Source: Phycisphaeraceae bacterium
GTDB taxonomy: Bacteria; Planctomycetota; Phycisphaerae; Phycisphaerales; UBA1924
Assembly: GCA_019636845.1 (NCBI GenBank)
Contig: JAHBWV010000001.1
Location: forward strand, 2,418,001 to 2,482,000
Reading direction: 5' to 3'
DNA length: 64,000 nt
Part shown: positions 35,801-43,267 of the stretch, piece by piece
Layout of the letters: each line of letters begins with the position of its first letter
How positions within the stretch are numbered: position 1 is the first letter of the stretch
Notes under the pieces: generated by a model
Database searches by the model: none
What the model was told of the DNA's origin: nothing
The model's input: the letters and a program-made list of their open reading frames with translations, nothing else
Program-made: the position numbers and the translations under genes

Positions 35801-38169
35801 GCCTGGCTCAGCGCGGACACGGTCGCGTTCACCTCAGCGAAGGCGAGCGGAATGATCTTGACGATGCTGTTGCCGGCGCTTGCCTGCTCGCTGTCGAGCG
35901 TCTTGAGGAGTTCTACCGCGACGGCGTGGACGGATTCCGGTGCTGAGATGATGAGTCTGTTCGAGGGGGCATCAGCGATGATCTCGAGCAGCGAGCGTGC
36001 GTCCACGGCGAGCGGGAGTTCTCCGCCGCTCTGCGCCTCGCGGATGCGCACGAGGAGCAGACGCTCAAGCAAAGGCGAGAGACGGTCGGCCCTTGCGTGC
36101 GCAAGGTCGTACGTCTTGAGGGCGGCTGGGCTAACTCTTGCGACGTCGAGTTCTGCGAGGATCTTCTCTACCTGTGGGAAGATCACGGACGGGCCGGTGA
36201 CGAGAAGGGTGCGGGTTGTGGGCTCGATGTCGACGAAGACGCCCCTTGCGCCGGAGGGCACGCCTGCGGGACCGTAGATGGTGCCTGAGTCCACCATGCG
36301 GCGGATGGTGGCGGCCATGGTTTCTGGCGCGACACGCTGTATGCGATAGGTCCGCATCTCGGCATCGCCGAGCTTTCGGGAATCGTCGAGTCGGCGGATC
36401 ATGGCCTCGATCGCGGGGAACTGCTCGGGTTTGGCTCGGACGATCACGCTCGCCACATCGTCGATGGGCTCGATGCTCGGTGCCACGTATCGCGAGCCGT
36501 CTGTGGGTTCGAGGATGGGACGAGCGACTCTGGCGAGTATTGGCGCGAGCTCGCTGGGCTTTGACGAGACCTGGAAGGTGCGAGTTTCCTGCTCGATGCG
36601 TGCGCTGACCTCTGCGGATCGGAGCAGTTCTTCGAACTTTGTGATGCTGTCTCTGGAGCCGATCAGTGTGACGGTGCGTGACTCGGCCTCGAGCGTGGTG
36701 TGGATGGGTCTTGAGAGCTCGAACCCGGCGGCCTTGTACAACTCTCTCGCGCGTGCGAGCACATCGGCGGGATCTCCGCCCGAGATCGTGAAGAGCCGCA
36801 CGTCTCGATCGGCCTCGGAGGGGACATCGAGCCCCGCGATCAGCGCGGCGACGGCGTCTACGTCGGACTCGGGCCCTGTGACGATGATGGATGATCGATC
36901 CGGCGCGGGGACGTATCGGAGTACCTGCTGCTGGCGAGGCGTGAGCAGCCGGGAGAGGACCGATTCGATCTGATTCGGGACGACATGCATCAAGCGGATC
37001 GTGCGGGCGACACGAGTGATGGGGAGGCCATCGGGCGCGCCGGTTGGATCGAGCGCGCCGATGAGAGCGGTCGCGGTACGCAGATAGAGAGGGAGCCCGA
37101 TGACCGTGATGCGCTGCTGATCCGGCGTTGTGACGACCACGGGCTTGCGGTCTGCCGGCACCTGGGCGTAGACGGCGTTCAGCGCCTGCTGGGCGAGTTC
37201 GACCGTGAGCCCCTGGAGAGAGAAGGAGATCAGTTGCTGCTCACCTGATTCGCCGCCGGGTGGAACGTCCAACAGCCCGACGAGCTCTTCGACGACGCGA
37301 AGGCGGCTTTCCGAGCCGACTGCGATGACGGAGTTCGTGCGTGGATCGGGCTGGATGTTGAGTCCGGCGACGTTGACCTCCTCGACGACGCGCTGCTGAC
37401 CGTCCTTGTCGACGATCACGGTTTTCTGACGCTCGCCGACGAGCCCACGGAGTGCCGCGACCACGGAGTCGGCCTTCGCGTGCTTGAGCGGGAAGAGCTT
37501 GAAGGCGGAATCGACTGGGCGAACCTCGTCGATCGAGCGGACGATCTCGCGGATCCTGCGGCACTGTGCAGCGGTCTCGACGATCACGACCATGTTCTGC
37601 GCGGGGATGGGGGTGATGCCGCCGTACGCGCCGAGAAGGGGTTTGATCTGCGCGGCGACGAGTTCGGCCCTTGCGTTGTTGAGCGGGACCGTGATCGTCA
37701 GCATCTCATCCGGCATGATCTCGGGAGGGACTTCGTCTCCGGAGACCTTCATGGGCTTGCGTGCGGCGTCCTGGAGCGAGGAGAGATAGAGATACCTGCC
37801 CTCGCGACGGAGGTGCGCGCCGAAGCGGGCCATGTTCAGATTGAGGATGCTGAGCGCTTCATCGAGGGTGTACGACTCTTCGCTGATGAAGGTCAGGGCG
37901 GAGGCGGGAACATCGGTCTCCTTGATGACCGGCAATCCGGACTCACGCGAGAAGAAATCGATCACCTGGTCGAAGGGGGAGTCTTTAAAGTTGAAGCGGA
38001 TGCCGACGGGAGTGGTAGGGCTCGCATCCTGCTGCGTGACTGGGGGGGCGACGGGGGGCTGGGCTTCTTGCGCGAGGGCGAGCGAGTCAATGTGCCAGAT
38101 CGAGATCGGGTGCCCCGCGCAGAGCACGAGTGAGGCAATAACCGCGCCAGTGTTGCGTCTCCACGCCAT
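26896..38169 (-). CDS. gspD: Giant T2SS secretin GspD with ~39 N1-type modules
   Basis: GspD forms the outer-membrane channel of type II secretion. This one has about 3757 residues; normal ones have 600-750. ATG 38169 has AAGGAG upstream and begins a signal peptide ending near residue 33 (ALAQ). An N0/STN-like domain covers about residues 56-131 (FNFKDSPFDQVIDFFSRESG). Residues about 155-3447 are some 39 tandem secretin N1-type modules of about 85 residues, each of the form 'P/R-L-x-H/N-A-x-A ... TNSLIV ... LLxxLD'. The core (3448-3680) has LSRPQVTVNNNERALIQVG and VPLLGDIPLIGNAFR, and the end is Pro/Ser-rich. No internal stop or frameshift was found. It lies 55 bases after the GspM/GspC gene. 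Confidence 0.95.
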   Translation of the reverse strand: MAWRRNTGAVIASLVLCAGHPISIWHIDSLALAQEAQPPVAPPVTQQDASPTTPVGIRFNFKDSPFDQVIDFFSRESGLPVIKETDVPASALTFISEESYTLDEALSILNLNMARFGAHLRREGRYLYLSSLQDAARKPMKVSGDEVPPEIMPDEMLTITVPLNNARAELVAAQIKPLLGAYGGITPIPAQNMVVIVETAAQCRRIREIVRSIDEVRPVDSAFKLFPLKHAKADSVVAALRGLVGERQKTVIVDKDGQQRVVEEVNVAGLNIQPDPRTNSVIAVGSESRLRVVEELVGLLDVPPGGESGEQQLISFSLQGLTVELAQQALNAVYAQVPADRKPVVVTTPDQQRITVIGLPLYLRTATALIGALDPTGAPDGLPITRVARTIRLMHVVPNQIESVLSRLLTPRQQQVLRYVPAPDRSSIIVTGPESDVDAVAALIAGLDVPSEADRDVRLFTISGGDPADVLARARELYKAAGFELSRPIHTTLEAESRTVTLIGSRDSITKFEELLRSAEVSARIEQETRTFQVSSKPSELAPILARVARPILEPTDGSRYVAPSIEPIDDVASVIVRAKPEQFPAIEAMIRRLDDSRKLGDAEMRTYRIQRVAPETMAATIRRMVDSGTIYGPAGVPSGARGVFVDIEPTTRTLLVTGPSVIFPQVEKILAELDVARVSPAALKTYDLAHARADRLSPLLERLLLVRIREAQSGGELPLAVDARSLLEIIADAPSNRLIISAPESVHAVAVELLKTLDSEQASAGNSIVKIIPLAFAEVNATVSALSQAVASMQLPSGGRVTVTGVPGANSIILAGLEMDIRRVEELIEPLDVRPTSAETPAVETFALKHADAAQIATTVERLLVDQQETDPRILTLQLRYAQNRPDLFKKPAIRVQAETRTNSLIVSAPQGTLELARSVIEKLDQPASDPERTAASYSPTRGDANTLAYAVARIVNATLPQGRSPLELSIEPRSGAILALGTKTQVEEALRLLKERDEQSIAMPASEVRILELKHSDANSVAQMVQPMLLDRSRWPEDLLRAERAGLALSMPSVRAETRFNRLVLSGPSLLMPIADELITAFDRPAQSGPIDVRVFRLTEGSAQTVADAVRAALAGTLMPGEQPASVSGEPSGNTILVAGSAPQLERAAQLIESMDTAGRGDGAGVRTVFLKNARAEQVAPLVEQVLRKESLLRMLPEWQRGQALLQSGGKIEAEIRVAAEKRLNAVVVSGPLATLTLAEQMITELDVKPETDSASSVVRVITLHGADAAELAVSIGEVIGEQNDQGPAPTLRVDRQSNSLIVRATPDQMKTIESLVKQLDQAALASSRQVRMIPVDRSRADAALMAETLKRLLEDRGGLTVEVISSEELLKRSGAGSRETPDTPATKPSSNAAPSRHVYPELQTMPFLARALAIAALGQPSVSNEPEEPTGGLTIGVDPATNSLIVVGPPRLTDRVAALAAQLERSLPSEPGKVRIITLPDAIDANSIAAIVNQTIARIGRSGMENPSGFSGSVSVAPDPSGGALIVWSNDTDFAVVGELIGSMIHQRGGPTMTLRVLPLRSMTAAQAVQAVNDLVSTAPRGIQARRVRAMQWALPGADTPGTDTLATIEPGAIRVVASPGGASLIVAGPVEAMPIVERFVSLLDQGSSGDRLAIQRLTLDNARPTEIASTLQRLFDARRQGTPGATQVRAQFVGDDRSGSLLATGTPDEIKEALELAASMDNPAASRDFAFKVIELKNARAMDIGPTLQNLAGEMQWERISGRAGQNDKDRFYLEPNERTNSIVIMGRQETIETVEGIVRLLDVPPGEAGAVAVKAVAVHSADLASIKSVIERAMATPGWRPWRGPDPDGVTVEIDRLRRAVVLVGKKDRVEAAAKYIADLDVGGPGATIETIRLEHASAERAAASLQRFFAARNQAQGLRADSFSILGSPEGNVIIASGDVESMKLLRDLIAQIDQPELGADRSIEAYAVRNATAQDAASTIRSMFPRSGRAEDQVIVTPQPSTGTLIVSAPTTLQTQIADLVRQLDTPPTDGGATLATVKLESARATEVANALRAALPQTLRVTVTPVERSNSIVLSGSPEAIQYVIDQVKKLDEQPARTIASFKRVTLEHAVADRVWASMNELLRNRPRVPGETPVNLDYSATENAISIAAPADQIDEIEAMIKALDVPASTTRTTEFVKLDFADAEQASKALGMFYGRSAPEATSPGARNVTIVADPASNSLVVSAEPTQWEGIRSLLKKLDTEDYDRSRQLEVMPLRFADATGVARAINEGFRAIVQEQLEARRLRVEESRNRGTGARAGESAAPSLLVDEEGVPSVAPEIQTNSLVVFAGKRYMDRIRGIVARLDEPDSLRLPEARVVPLRGGSATAVANSIREVFAASSGAGRNANPRALVVVGDEASNSLIVRCDDTQFTQVKALAEALQGQADVTRLATRVLKLKHVPAARLRQTILATFTPVAQQNRETLAVEIDRSSNALVIASSQRLFEQIQSTIKELDTPALGTADGESITPGLGQVVSIVDLTNTSPADIKRTLDQLGISGAQPTDRPGIVSEPVTTVALTTRQAIAVVAGPADARIVSGLIRQIDSDPVEADQAVGIVRLRIAGANQLVATLRLMLNPTEQASQTGPARAIAEQVRRLSVIREGVGKDPLKLDLSKPIRLIPDAEANTILVASTPGNVEAVRAVIDTLDTLATGDAVVIRMFALENASAVRARTVVDTLFRQGEALRRLPGTARQGLPTTATGRALAGEIALAVDDRTNTLVVAGREEAVALVEVLIRDLDSTEATSWIEPTILQLKHADANALADLLRRTLVQGLAGTPEALGIQRQIARLRVVDSGRDPADPNATVQGDLFAPMTGLVIQPALPMNALVVIGSASNLRIVTELVAQLDVEPAAAANSVRFFPLNHANAARVASMASEIFRQRQATGAMRPEDALVVTADIRTNSLIASTSVGSFSILEALLKTLDTSETNEAVGLHVVPVPGVDVASLAPRVQRLMRERLEAARRAGSIEQPQDAFSIEPDAANSLLIVASSDENLAVVKDLIVSLTADAAAVAGAERTTLIPLGQMRAADVADTVNTLYVQKEIARRGQRAVSVVPNSQLNALVVSGTESDVNAIRGIIERMESAEVTAIQDVRRLELRTANALEVVNLLENVLAGRTLGGGRGVGATQATRIRFLRDQIADQIEGRTGREATEAAIDGAIRDQVRMTPDLRTNSLMVAAPPAVMEVIAAIVADLDTTSAGSRRVEWFRLKNADARAMADVLRDLFSLQQQGDRLVLVPTQTDTRPPGEGDPAAPAFNNTTLTPIPDTRKELSITIDARTNTLLVSGTDEYLEMVRSVVDELDGIEATERLQLVYKLRYAKADEVERTLARYFQEESTKIRSTLGPSQTGSLTRQLEQEVTVVGDGKSNKLVVSTSPRYAEIVQSIIEELDAAPPQVMIQVLLAEVTLDASRQWGMDSTAGPFGGNMWQFGALGAGAGVATALGVANLSISSNDFSVLIRALEVQGKLEVLSRPQVTVNNNERALIQVGEDIAIVTGVERLDNGNTRSDVERRDVGIILNVTPSISADGFVRLEIAPEISSVSQRTTQISEDFEAPIITTRKVDTVVTVKDGQTVVIGGLIQNTQEDRRTKVPLLGDIPLIGNAFRSTQVENIKTELLVILTPKVVPGDSPSSIDLQSRWTRHEIGRMSNPMQIRDALEMHDGSPPPTTLPPQQIRESSPPGTGSSSAAQGDRVRTVGRREEPRR
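27829..37707 (-). repeat. About 39 tandem secretin N1-type protein modules
   Basis: These are protein-level repeats inside gspD. My manual segmentation gives about 39 units of 66-145 residues, most 75-95. Many share TNSLIV, SNSLIV or similar strand cores followed by a helix ending in LD or IE. Units diverge strongly in sequence (e.g. KHADANALADLLRR versus NHANAARVASMASE), so expansion is old rather than recent tandem slippage. Units around module 16 and modules 37-38 carry longer inserted loops. Confidence 0.85.
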
Positions 38170-38224
38170 AGAACCCGCTCCTTCCGTGTGAGCGGTCGAT
38201 TGTCCGACCACCCTCACAGTCTAC

Positions 38225-39202
38225 CTATTCCTTCCTGATCCGGTCTGCCAGGGTTGCGCCCGTGCGAACTGTCCACATCGTGCCTTCGAGCTCGAAGACG
38301 GCCTCTTCGCCAGCCCCCGAAACGAGCGTTGCGCCGAGCACGGCGGAACCCGGTGCGAGCACTCGCCGTTCGCCGTCCCGCATGTTGAGCATGAGGGCTT
38401 CGACGCCGCGCCGTCCGGAGATGACCCCTGTGAGTTTCCATTCCGCGAAGGGCGGTGCTGGTTCCTGTGGTTGAGGGGGAGCAGCCACGACGGCTCGGTT
38501 GGGTGTTCTCGGGGGAGGCGTCGGCACCTTGAAGACGTTCTTCGCTGTGATCAAGGCGATGGCCTGCACGCCTGACTCACCCGGAGCGACGATGGGGGGA
38601 TCGTTTGGGTTGTCCGTCGAGAGATCGGGCATCCAGATGGTCGCGACGTCGAGTTTGAGTTCGAACCTCTCTCGTTCGCGGCCGACGGGACGTATCGTGA
38701 GCGTGTCGATTCGATGGATCCACGGCTGGCAGGAATATGTGGCGAGTGCTTGCAGGACCTGCGGCAGCGTGCCGGTTCCCTTCACCTGAGCACGAACTAC
38801 AGAGAAGTTTGGAGATTTCTTGATGCGATCCTGCATCAGTCTCTCCATGTTTCTGGCGACGGCGGCGGGGTTTCGCTCGTCCTTCGGGGGCGTGCTGCTG
38901 ACGACGACATCGGCCAGTCCTGAGTCCTGGCCCACCCGGCTCAGCCCCGTGCGCAGCCGGTGATCGACGCGATCGAACTGTTTGCCGAGGGTTGTGGAGG
39001 CCATCGCGGCGAGTCGGTCGCGTACGGCTTGCTGACGCTGGAGTTCTTTCTCGTAGGCAACCTGGGCACGCCGGAGGTCGGCGGTTTCTTTGAGCAGGGC
39101 GTCGCGCTCGTTGGCGTACATCGCGCGATAGCCGTACCAGGATGCGCCGGCGAACAGGATCGCGGCAAGCGCGAGCAGCGTTGGCTTGAGGAAGCGTCTC
39201 AT
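38225..39202 (-). CDS. GspM/PilO-GspC/PilP fusion, T2SS inner-membrane protein
   Basis: The protein has 325 residues from ATG 39202; the frame runs to 40102, but that part is antisense-like and the ATG overlaps the GspL-like stop by ATGA (39199-39202). A single membrane helix (about 9-28, LLALAAILFAGASWYGY) is followed by a short coiled coil and a PilO/GspM-like ferredoxin-fold region (about 90-220). A Pro-rich linker then leads to a C-terminal domain with FAEWKLTGVISGRRGVEALML that looks like the HR domain of GspC/PilP, the part that contacts the secretin N0 domain. Such a fusion of GspM and GspC roles in one chain is unusual. It is immediately upstream of the giant secretin. Confidence 0.7.
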   Translation of the reverse strand: MRRFLKPTLLALAAILFAGASWYGYRAMYANERDALLKETADLRRAQVAYEKELQRQQAVRDRLAAMASTTLGKQFDRVDHRLRTGLSRVGQDSGLADVVVSSTPPKDERNPAAVARNMERLMQDRIKKSPNFSVVRAQVKGTGTLPQVLQALATYSCQPWIHRIDTLTIRPVGRERERFELKLDVATIWMPDLSTDNPNDPPIVAPGESGVQAIALITAKNVFKVPTPPPRTPNRAVVAAPPQPQEPAPPFAEWKLTGVISGRRGVEALMLNMRDGERRVLAPGSAVLGATLVSGAGEEAVFELEGTMWTVRTGATLADRIRKE

Positions 39203-40803
39203 GTGCCGCGCCCTCCGGGGGCGGTCACGCTTCCGTTCAATGCCGGCCTTGCATCGGGCTTTGTGGCGGGAGCTGAAGGAGCGGAATCCGAGGGTGTTGT
39301 CCGCGATGTGACGAGATCGAAACTGAATCGGTCTTCGGTGTCCGCCGATTGGTTCACGACCTTGTACAGGTCTCCGCGAACCAGTCGGCCGCGGAGGTCG
39401 AGGGCGATCTCTCGGCGTATGACCCTGCCCGAGAGCGAGAACACGGCCTGCTGGCGAGTGGTCCACAGCGCGCCGGCGACCGAGCGATCGCGTGGAACGA
39501 ACTCGACGTCGGCGCTCATGATGGCGGAGACCTCGTCGAGTTGTCCGTCTTTCGGATCGGGCATCTGATCGCTGAGCCACGTGAGATGTCCGAGCCAGTC
39601 CATCCCGGCTGCGGCCCATCTCTCGACGCTTTCTGCCCTCACCTCCTGCACGAGGAGATCGGCGTATTGCGTGCCCGCACGATTCATGGCGGCTCGGGCT
39701 GTGTCCCGGCTCTCGCGATACTCGGCGAGTCTCATCTGAGCAAGAACCCACGCGCCCCCGAGCAGGAGGATGAGTGAGAATGCGCCTGCGAGTGTGAGTT
39801 GGCGAAGTCTGGCCTTCGGATCCGGGCCCTTCTTGACGACCGCGAAATCGAAGGCGTTGTGAGACTCGGCGCGGCAGAAGCCGACGCCGATAATCGCCTG
39901 GAACGCGCCGGTTGCGACATCGGCGGGCTGCTTGGTATCGGGCTCGATCAGGACGCCGGGAGGGAGCGATGCGACTCGAACCTGGCTCGCGAGCGAGGCG
40001 TCGGCGCTGCGGGCTCGGACGCGCTCGGCAAGATCTGCATCGCCGAACAGGAGCAGGGATTCTGGTACAGAACCTTCGCGTCCGCTGGTCCAGCCCATCC
40101 ACGTTCTTCTCGCCTCGACCACAACGCGTGCGGCGTACTGCTCCAGGCCGCCGTCGTCGTGGGGCGCGCCGATCTCGACCGCGCGTGCGGTTGCGATCTG
40201 GCCGCTCTCAAGAACAAGGAACTCGGCTTTGGAGCGGCTGAGGGTGATGCAGAGGGCTGGCCCATCGTGCCGAGCCGCGATGCCGCGTGCGATGGCGGAG
40301 ATTCCTGAGATCGCGAGTTGGATCCCCCCGACACGAGCGCCTGCGGCACCGGCAACGGCGCGGTACCAGGCGAGACGATCTGCCGGCAGTGCGGCGGCAA
40401 CAACGGTGGCGGCGCCGCTCTCTTCGCCGGCGGTGTCAAGGCGGATGAAGTCGATGCCCGCGCCATCGATGGCAACGGTCATCTGACGAGAGAGAGAGAG
40501 TCGGACGAGCCCGGCCAGTTCGGTCTGGTTCAGACCGGCTCCGCCGGGGATGTTCATCCGTTTGAGAATAATCTCTTCGCGACCCACAACGAAGACAACG
40601 CGGCGGAGGGAGAGGCCTTTCTCTGCGGCAACTCGCCCCAACCACGCTCCGATCGCGGCTGCATCGGCACGATCGAGACCTTCGGGCGCGGGAGACTCGA
40701 TGAGTTCGCGCACGACCACCTTGCCGGAGGCCACGGACATGCGTGCGCCAAGGAGGCGCGTCCCATCGAACTCGATTGCCAGCATGTCGGATCTACGTGC
40801 CAT
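39199..40803 (-). CDS. GspL-like T2SS inner-membrane protein (PilM actin-like + PilN)
   Basis: The 534-residue protein joins an N-terminal actin-like PilM/GspL cytoplasmic domain (MLAIEFDGTRLLGARMSV, GLVRLSLSRQMTVAIDGAGIDF) to one membrane helix at about residue 345-365 (LAGAFSLILLLGGAWVLAQM) and a periplasmic coiled-coil plus ferredoxin-like PilN/GspL domain. It links the GspE ATPase to the periplasmic platform. It starts 6 bases after the gspK stop and overlaps the next gene by ATGA. The C-terminal ~30 residues are a disordered Ala/Pro tail. Either GspL or a PilM-PilN fusion would be an acceptable name. Confidence 0.8.
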   Translation of the reverse strand: MARRSDMLAIEFDGTRLLGARMSVASGKVVVRELIESPAPEGLDRADAAAIGAWLGRVAAEKGLSLRRVVFVVGREEIILKRMNIPGGAGLNQTELAGLVRLSLSRQMTVAIDGAGIDFIRLDTAGEESGAATVVAAALPADRLAWYRAVAGAAGARVGGIQLAISGISAIARGIAARHDGPALCITLSRSKAEFLVLESGQIATARAVEIGAPHDDGGLEQYAARVVVEARRTWMGWTSGREGSVPESLLLFGDADLAERVRARSADASLASQVRVASLPPGVLIEPDTKQPADVATGAFQAIIGVGFCRAESHNAFDFAVVKKGPDPKARLRQLTLAGAFSLILLLGGAWVLAQMRLAEYRESRDTARAAMNRAGTQYADLLVQEVRAESVERWAAAGMDWLGHLTWLSDQMPDPKDGQLDEVSAIMSADVEFVPRDRSVAGALWTTRQQAVFSLSGRVIRREIALDLRGRLVRGDLYKVVNQSADTEDRFSFDLVTSRTTPSDSAPSAPATKPDARPALNGSVTAPGGRGT

Positions 40804-40809
40804 CCGCTG

Positions 40810-42219
40810 TCATCCTTTCGCTGACCATCGACCCCTGCGGTGTCCTGAGGAGTCTCCGCCTTGTTGGGGCGGAGGTGGGTCGCTACGGCTTGTGGCGTTG
40901 CGCGTCCCGCCTGGTCTGCTCACAGACCGAGCATCGTCGCCGGGTTGCGCTCTGTCGGCAACCGGCGCGGCGAGCGACGATTCGGGCGGGGTGCCGGATT
41001 GTTCCTCTTCTGTGACGAGTGTCTGGGCGAGCAGCGTGTCGATGCCGTCGGATGCGCCGTCGAAGGTGACGTCGCGCAGATATGACACCCGCACTCGATC
41101 GCCGGAACAATCGATGATCGCGTCCAACGCCGCACGGGACAGCACGATCGGTTCATCGTTTGAGGACGATGCCCTCGTGATCTCACCGACGATGATGACG
41201 CGCCAGTGCAGGGTGCGCGTCGTGATCCACGGGAGTGCCCGTGCCATGTCTGAGGAAGAGACGAGCCGCGCGTCCAGAGGCCACGTCGGGCTTCTCGTGC
41301 GATCCGAGCCCAGGCGGCGTGCGGCTTCATGGATCTCCTTTGCGCGGCCCTCGAATCCGGGGATACACCCGAGCACGGCCTCCGGCGCTCGCGAGATATC
41401 AACGAGTCCCTCGCGGCCAGCGCCCTGTTCTCCGAAGGCGAGTTCATCCCAGAGCGCGGCCCACACTGAGGGCGAGATATTGAGTCGATCGAGCGCCCGG
41501 GCGACGTCGTGAGCGGATGAGAGATCCACGTTCGCGCCGGTCAACCGCTCGACCGCCTCGGTGACTGCGTTGTCGGAGGCGACCCGACGATCGAATGCCC
41601 CGGCTGCGGGGTCCCAGCGGGCTCGCTTCCGTCCGGATGTCGCACGATCGCCGACGCCGATGCCGAGATCGGGATCGAGCGAGTACGCGGTCGCGAGCGA
41701 TTCGAGGGAGACTCCTCCGATCGCGCCTGCCTCGTCGCGGGGATCGATGCCGACGAGACGAAGATCCTCGATGCTTGTGAGTCCGCCGCGGGCCGCGAGC
41801 GATCTGATGGACTGTGCACGCTCATCGCCGAGGCCGGAGAGGCGGGCGAGCATGGGTGCCGTCGCCACGTTGAGGTTGAGTTTCGCGGCTTCGCTCTGTG
41901 CAAGATCGCTCGGCGCTGACCCGTTGCCGGACCCGATGGGCTCGATCCTGACGCGGGCCGTGATCGATCCATCGGCGTAGATGGTCCATTGTTCGGTGAG
42001 ATCGGGATCGGACCCTTCGATGAGGTCGGTCCGTTGTGCTTCGAGTTCTGCCATGACCCCGAGCACGCCTGACCAGGCGGCGGCCCTGGCTTCACGCCGG
42101 AGCAGCGAGCCACTTGCGCCTGACGCGGTGGCGGCTGATTGGTCCAGCGCGATCATGGCGGTGAGCGCGCCGAGCACGATCACCAGGAGCACGGAGAGCA
42201 GCGCGATCGCCCGCTTCAT
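40810..42219 (-). CDS. gspK: T2SS minor pseudopilin GspK
   Basis: The 469-residue protein starts MKRAIALLSVLLVIVLGAL, a GspK-type pseudopilin N-terminus without Glu at +5, as typical for GspK. It contains a helix-hairpin-helix-like segment (LNLNVATAPMLARLSGLGDERAQ and ...GLTSIEDLRLVGID) seen in GspK proteins, and a large globular insertion; usual GspK length is 300-350. The C-terminal ~70 residues are disordered Pro/Ser/Arg. GspK caps the pseudopilus tip with GspI and GspJ. It overlaps gspJ by ATGA (42216-42219). Confidence 0.88.
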   Translation of the reverse strand: MKRAIALLSVLLVIVLGALTAMIALDQSAATASGASGSLLRREARAAAWSGVLGVMAELEAQRTDLIEGSDPDLTEQWTIYADGSITARVRIEPIGSGNGSAPSDLAQSEAAKLNLNVATAPMLARLSGLGDERAQSIRSLAARGGLTSIEDLRLVGIDPRDEAGAIGGVSLESLATAYSLDPDLGIGVGDRATSGRKRARWDPAAGAFDRRVASDNAVTEAVERLTGANVDLSSAHDVARALDRLNISPSVWAALWDELAFGEQGAGREGLVDISRAPEAVLGCIPGFEGRAKEIHEAARRLGSDRTRSPTWPLDARLVSSSDMARALPWITTRTLHWRVIIVGEITRASSSNDEPIVLSRAALDAIIDCSGDRVRVSYLRDVTFDGASDGIDTLLAQTLVTEEEQSGTPPESSLAAPVADRAQPGDDARSVSRPGGTRNATSRSDPPPPQQGGDSSGHRRGRWSAKG

Positions 42220-42803
42220 GCGCCTTCACCTCCGCCATCGGGGATCCTCACGATTCTGCGCCAGAACTCTCCTCGGGATGTGGTGACGCTGATTTCGATC
42301 GCGGTCGGCATGCTGCCGCGTTCGGCTGCGTCGAACGTGTCGTGCCACGCGAACCCGTCGGCGTATCTGAATCGCAGCTCTCCGACGCGTTCGCATACGG
42401 TGGCTCGCATGCGTTCGCCCGAGACGAGCCATCGTTCGGCCTCGACCCTCGCTCCCTGTCCGTCGAAGTTGAATGAGGAGCCCTGGATGTCACGCGGCGA
42501 TCGTTCGCCGAAGCTGCCTCGGAGCCACACGCCTCGGGAGAGGATTCTGATCGACGTCTCGTCTCCGACAACACCGGAGCCCTCGCGCGGATCGGCGGCG
42601 ACCGCGGTCATGAGATCGGACTCGATCTGGTCCAGCATCGCGAGGACTTCGCGAGCGGATGTTGAGATTGCGGTGACTCTGGATCTCTGGTCTCTTGCGC
42701 TCCACATGAGCGACATCACCGCGCCCATGAGCAGAAGCAGCAACGCACACGCGACGAGGACCTCGATGACCGAGAAGCAGCGTGCGGATGTGTGACGGCT
42801 CAC
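42216..42803 (-). CDS. gspJ: T2SS minor pseudopilin GspJ-like
   Basis: The protein has 195 residues with a type IV prepilin signal, ARC|FSVIEVLVACALLLLLMG, that has Glu at +5 but Cys rather than Gly at -1. The rest fits GspJ: RVTAISTSAREVLAMLDQIESDL and a C-terminal ISVTTSRGEFWRRIVRIP. It overlaps gspI by four bases at its start (42800-42803) and gspK at its stop, so it is translationally coupled within the operon. The assignment to J rather than another minor pseudopilin rests on gene order and size. Confidence 0.8.
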   Translation of the reverse strand: MSRHTSARCFSVIEVLVACALLLLLMGAVMSLMWSARDQRSRVTAISTSAREVLAMLDQIESDLMTAVAADPREGSGVVGDETSIRILSRGVWLRGSFGERSPRDIQGSSFNFDGQGARVEAERWLVSGERMRATVCERVGELRFRYADGFAWHDTFDAAERGSMPTAIEISVTTSRGEFWRRIVRIPDGGGEGA

Positions 42804-43267
42804 GCTTCACCTCCCTGCCGATCGAGGGGACGTGCGGCGGCCGGGGCGTTGCCGATGCGCACGATCTGCCTGGCGGTATAGATGATCCGCTCTTCGGTGC
42901 CGCCCGATCGCACCACACCGATCGACACGAGCATGTGGCTTCGGAACTGGGTCGGCTCGGTCTCAACGCGTATCCCCCAGCCGCTCCACGGCCCGAGCTG
43001 CGGATCGGCGATGCCCGCACCGGGGGGAGGTCCCATCCAGAGCGGCGAGGTCTCTTCGATCGGACCATCGATGGATTCGGGCTGAACGACGCCGGATTCG
43101 ATCAATGAGATGGCGGACCAGGCGATATCCGCCGCACGGAGTCGTTCGGCGGTGAGCGTGGATCGGTCGAGGGCGTGATCGAGAGCTCCGTGGATCGCCA
43201 GTCCGGCCATCGCGAAGAGCACGACGGCCAGAAGGAGTTCGAGAAGGATCGCGCCTCGTCTTTTCAT
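42800..43267 (-). CDS. gspI: T2SS minor pseudopilin GspI-like
   Basis: The protein has 155 residues from ATG 43267, which overlaps the gspH-like stop by ATGA; an in-frame ATG at 43273 is less likely. The prepilin signal is KRRG|AILLELLLAVVLFAMAG, with Gly at -1, Ala at +1 and Glu at +5. The remainder is a small beta-rich globular domain (WGIRVETEPTQFRSHMLVSI) of GspI size. GspI, J and K form the tip complex of the pseudopilus. Confidence 0.8.
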   Translation of the reverse strand: MKRRGAILLELLLAVVLFAMAGLAIHGALDHALDRSTLTAERLRAADIAWSAISLIESGVVQPESIDGPIEETSPLWMGPPPGAGIADPQLGPWSGWGIRVETEPTQFRSHMLVSIGVVRSGGTEERIIYTARQIVRIGNAPAAARPLDRQGGEA

